Positions 63,605 through 64,000 of a stretch of 64,000 nucleotides of DNA are shown in pieces. The stretch comes from Apostichopus japonicus (taxonomy: Eukaryota > Echinodermata > Holothuroidea > Aspidochirotida > Stichopodidae). The translations under genes were made by a program, and so were the position numbers. Under the pieces are notes generated by a model. The model saw only the letters and a list, made by a program, of their open reading frames with translations. It was not told the DNA's origin and ran no database searches. The DNA is taken from contig NC_092576.1 of the NCBI RefSeq assembly GCF_037975245.1, forward strand, positions 7,206,501 to 7,270,500, in the 5' to 3' direction. Positions within the stretch are counted from its first letter, which is position 1, and each line of letters starts with the position of its first letter.

Positions 63605-63793
63605 CTAATGAGAGAACGTTCAGACATTTTCTTAATTTCCTTTCTCACCAATTTCCAAATCATATATTTAAATTCTGTAATAATCACACAAACTAAAAAT
63701 AAATTAAGATAGTTGGTTGATATGTAGGAGAGCTCTACAGCATTAGTTTTATCGTTAATTTTGACTTTCATTTGCTTAATGAACGCTTACTTC

Positions 63794-63935
<142 letters not shown>

Positions 63936-63954
63936 TGAAAATCGTAATGAGTTG

Positions 63955-63990
63955 GAAAATCAAGAACAGTGAAAAAACTTTCAGCCTCCA
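63955..63990 (-). mobile_element. Possible start of a second tRNA-derived SINE
   Basis: The window ends in CCTCCACCGGGATTCG, which on the minus strand begins a box B-like CGAATCCCGG. It is not in copy A. The rest lies outside the window, so this is weak. Confidence 0.35.
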
Positions 63991-64000
63991 CCGGGATTCG

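Overview
This is a eukaryotic, AT-rich window from an animal. I see multi-exon genes with GT/AG introns, tRNA-derived SINEs, long microsatellites and receptor-type tyrosine kinase (RTK) exons. The repeat types and the lineage-specific RTK expansion suggest a marine invertebrate. An echinoderm is my best guess, at low confidence. There is no sign of a bacterial or viral genome, and every gene I can support lies on the minus strand.

The window holds a tandem array of paralogous receptors with extracellular Ig domains, one membrane span and a tyrosine-kinase-like domain. From left to right they are: G0, 5' exons only (804-2009; the rest lies left of the window); G1, a decayed copy that has lost most of its kinase (8018-14176); G2, an open 15-exon gene of 873 codons (18237-28103); G3, a long broken copy (32886-46803); G1', a near-identical copy of G1 (52269-58430); and G4, the last three coding exons of a near-identical copy of G2 (62465-63604; the rest lies right of the window).

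Positions 1 to about 19.6 kb and 44.794 to about 63.8 kb are the same sequence with few differences. The array therefore repeats with a period of about 44.8 kb and three genes per period (G0/G3, G1/G1', G2/G4). Older duplication is also visible: 29.3-34.6 kb resembles 3.5-9.35 kb, and 41.06-44.3 kb resembles 9.25-12.8 kb.

G2 chains through all 15 exons in frame: signal peptide and four Ig-like domains, a transmembrane exon, a juxtamembrane region and a full-length kinase fold. It looks catalytically dead. The glycine loop is degenerate, HRD is HPG, the catalytic-loop Asn is Lys, DFG is DFC, and the activation loop has no tyrosine. The beta-3 Lys and the APE motif remain. G2 therefore reads as a receptor pseudokinase, and HPG is shared with the G3 paralogue.

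G1, G1' and G3 carry clear lesions. These are frameshifts, a lost splice acceptor, a kinase deletion, an 843-bp insertion with a 5-bp target duplication, and a SINE inside the last coding exon. Their ectodomain and membrane exons stay mostly open, so short-tailed, kinase-less receptors remain possible. That last point is inference.

The spacers hold two very long GATA/GACA arrays at equivalent positions, several minisatellites, AT tracts and a dispersed repeat containing a hammerhead-ribozyme-like core. All gene calls come from reading frames, splice sites and comparison between copies. No transcript or database evidence was available.
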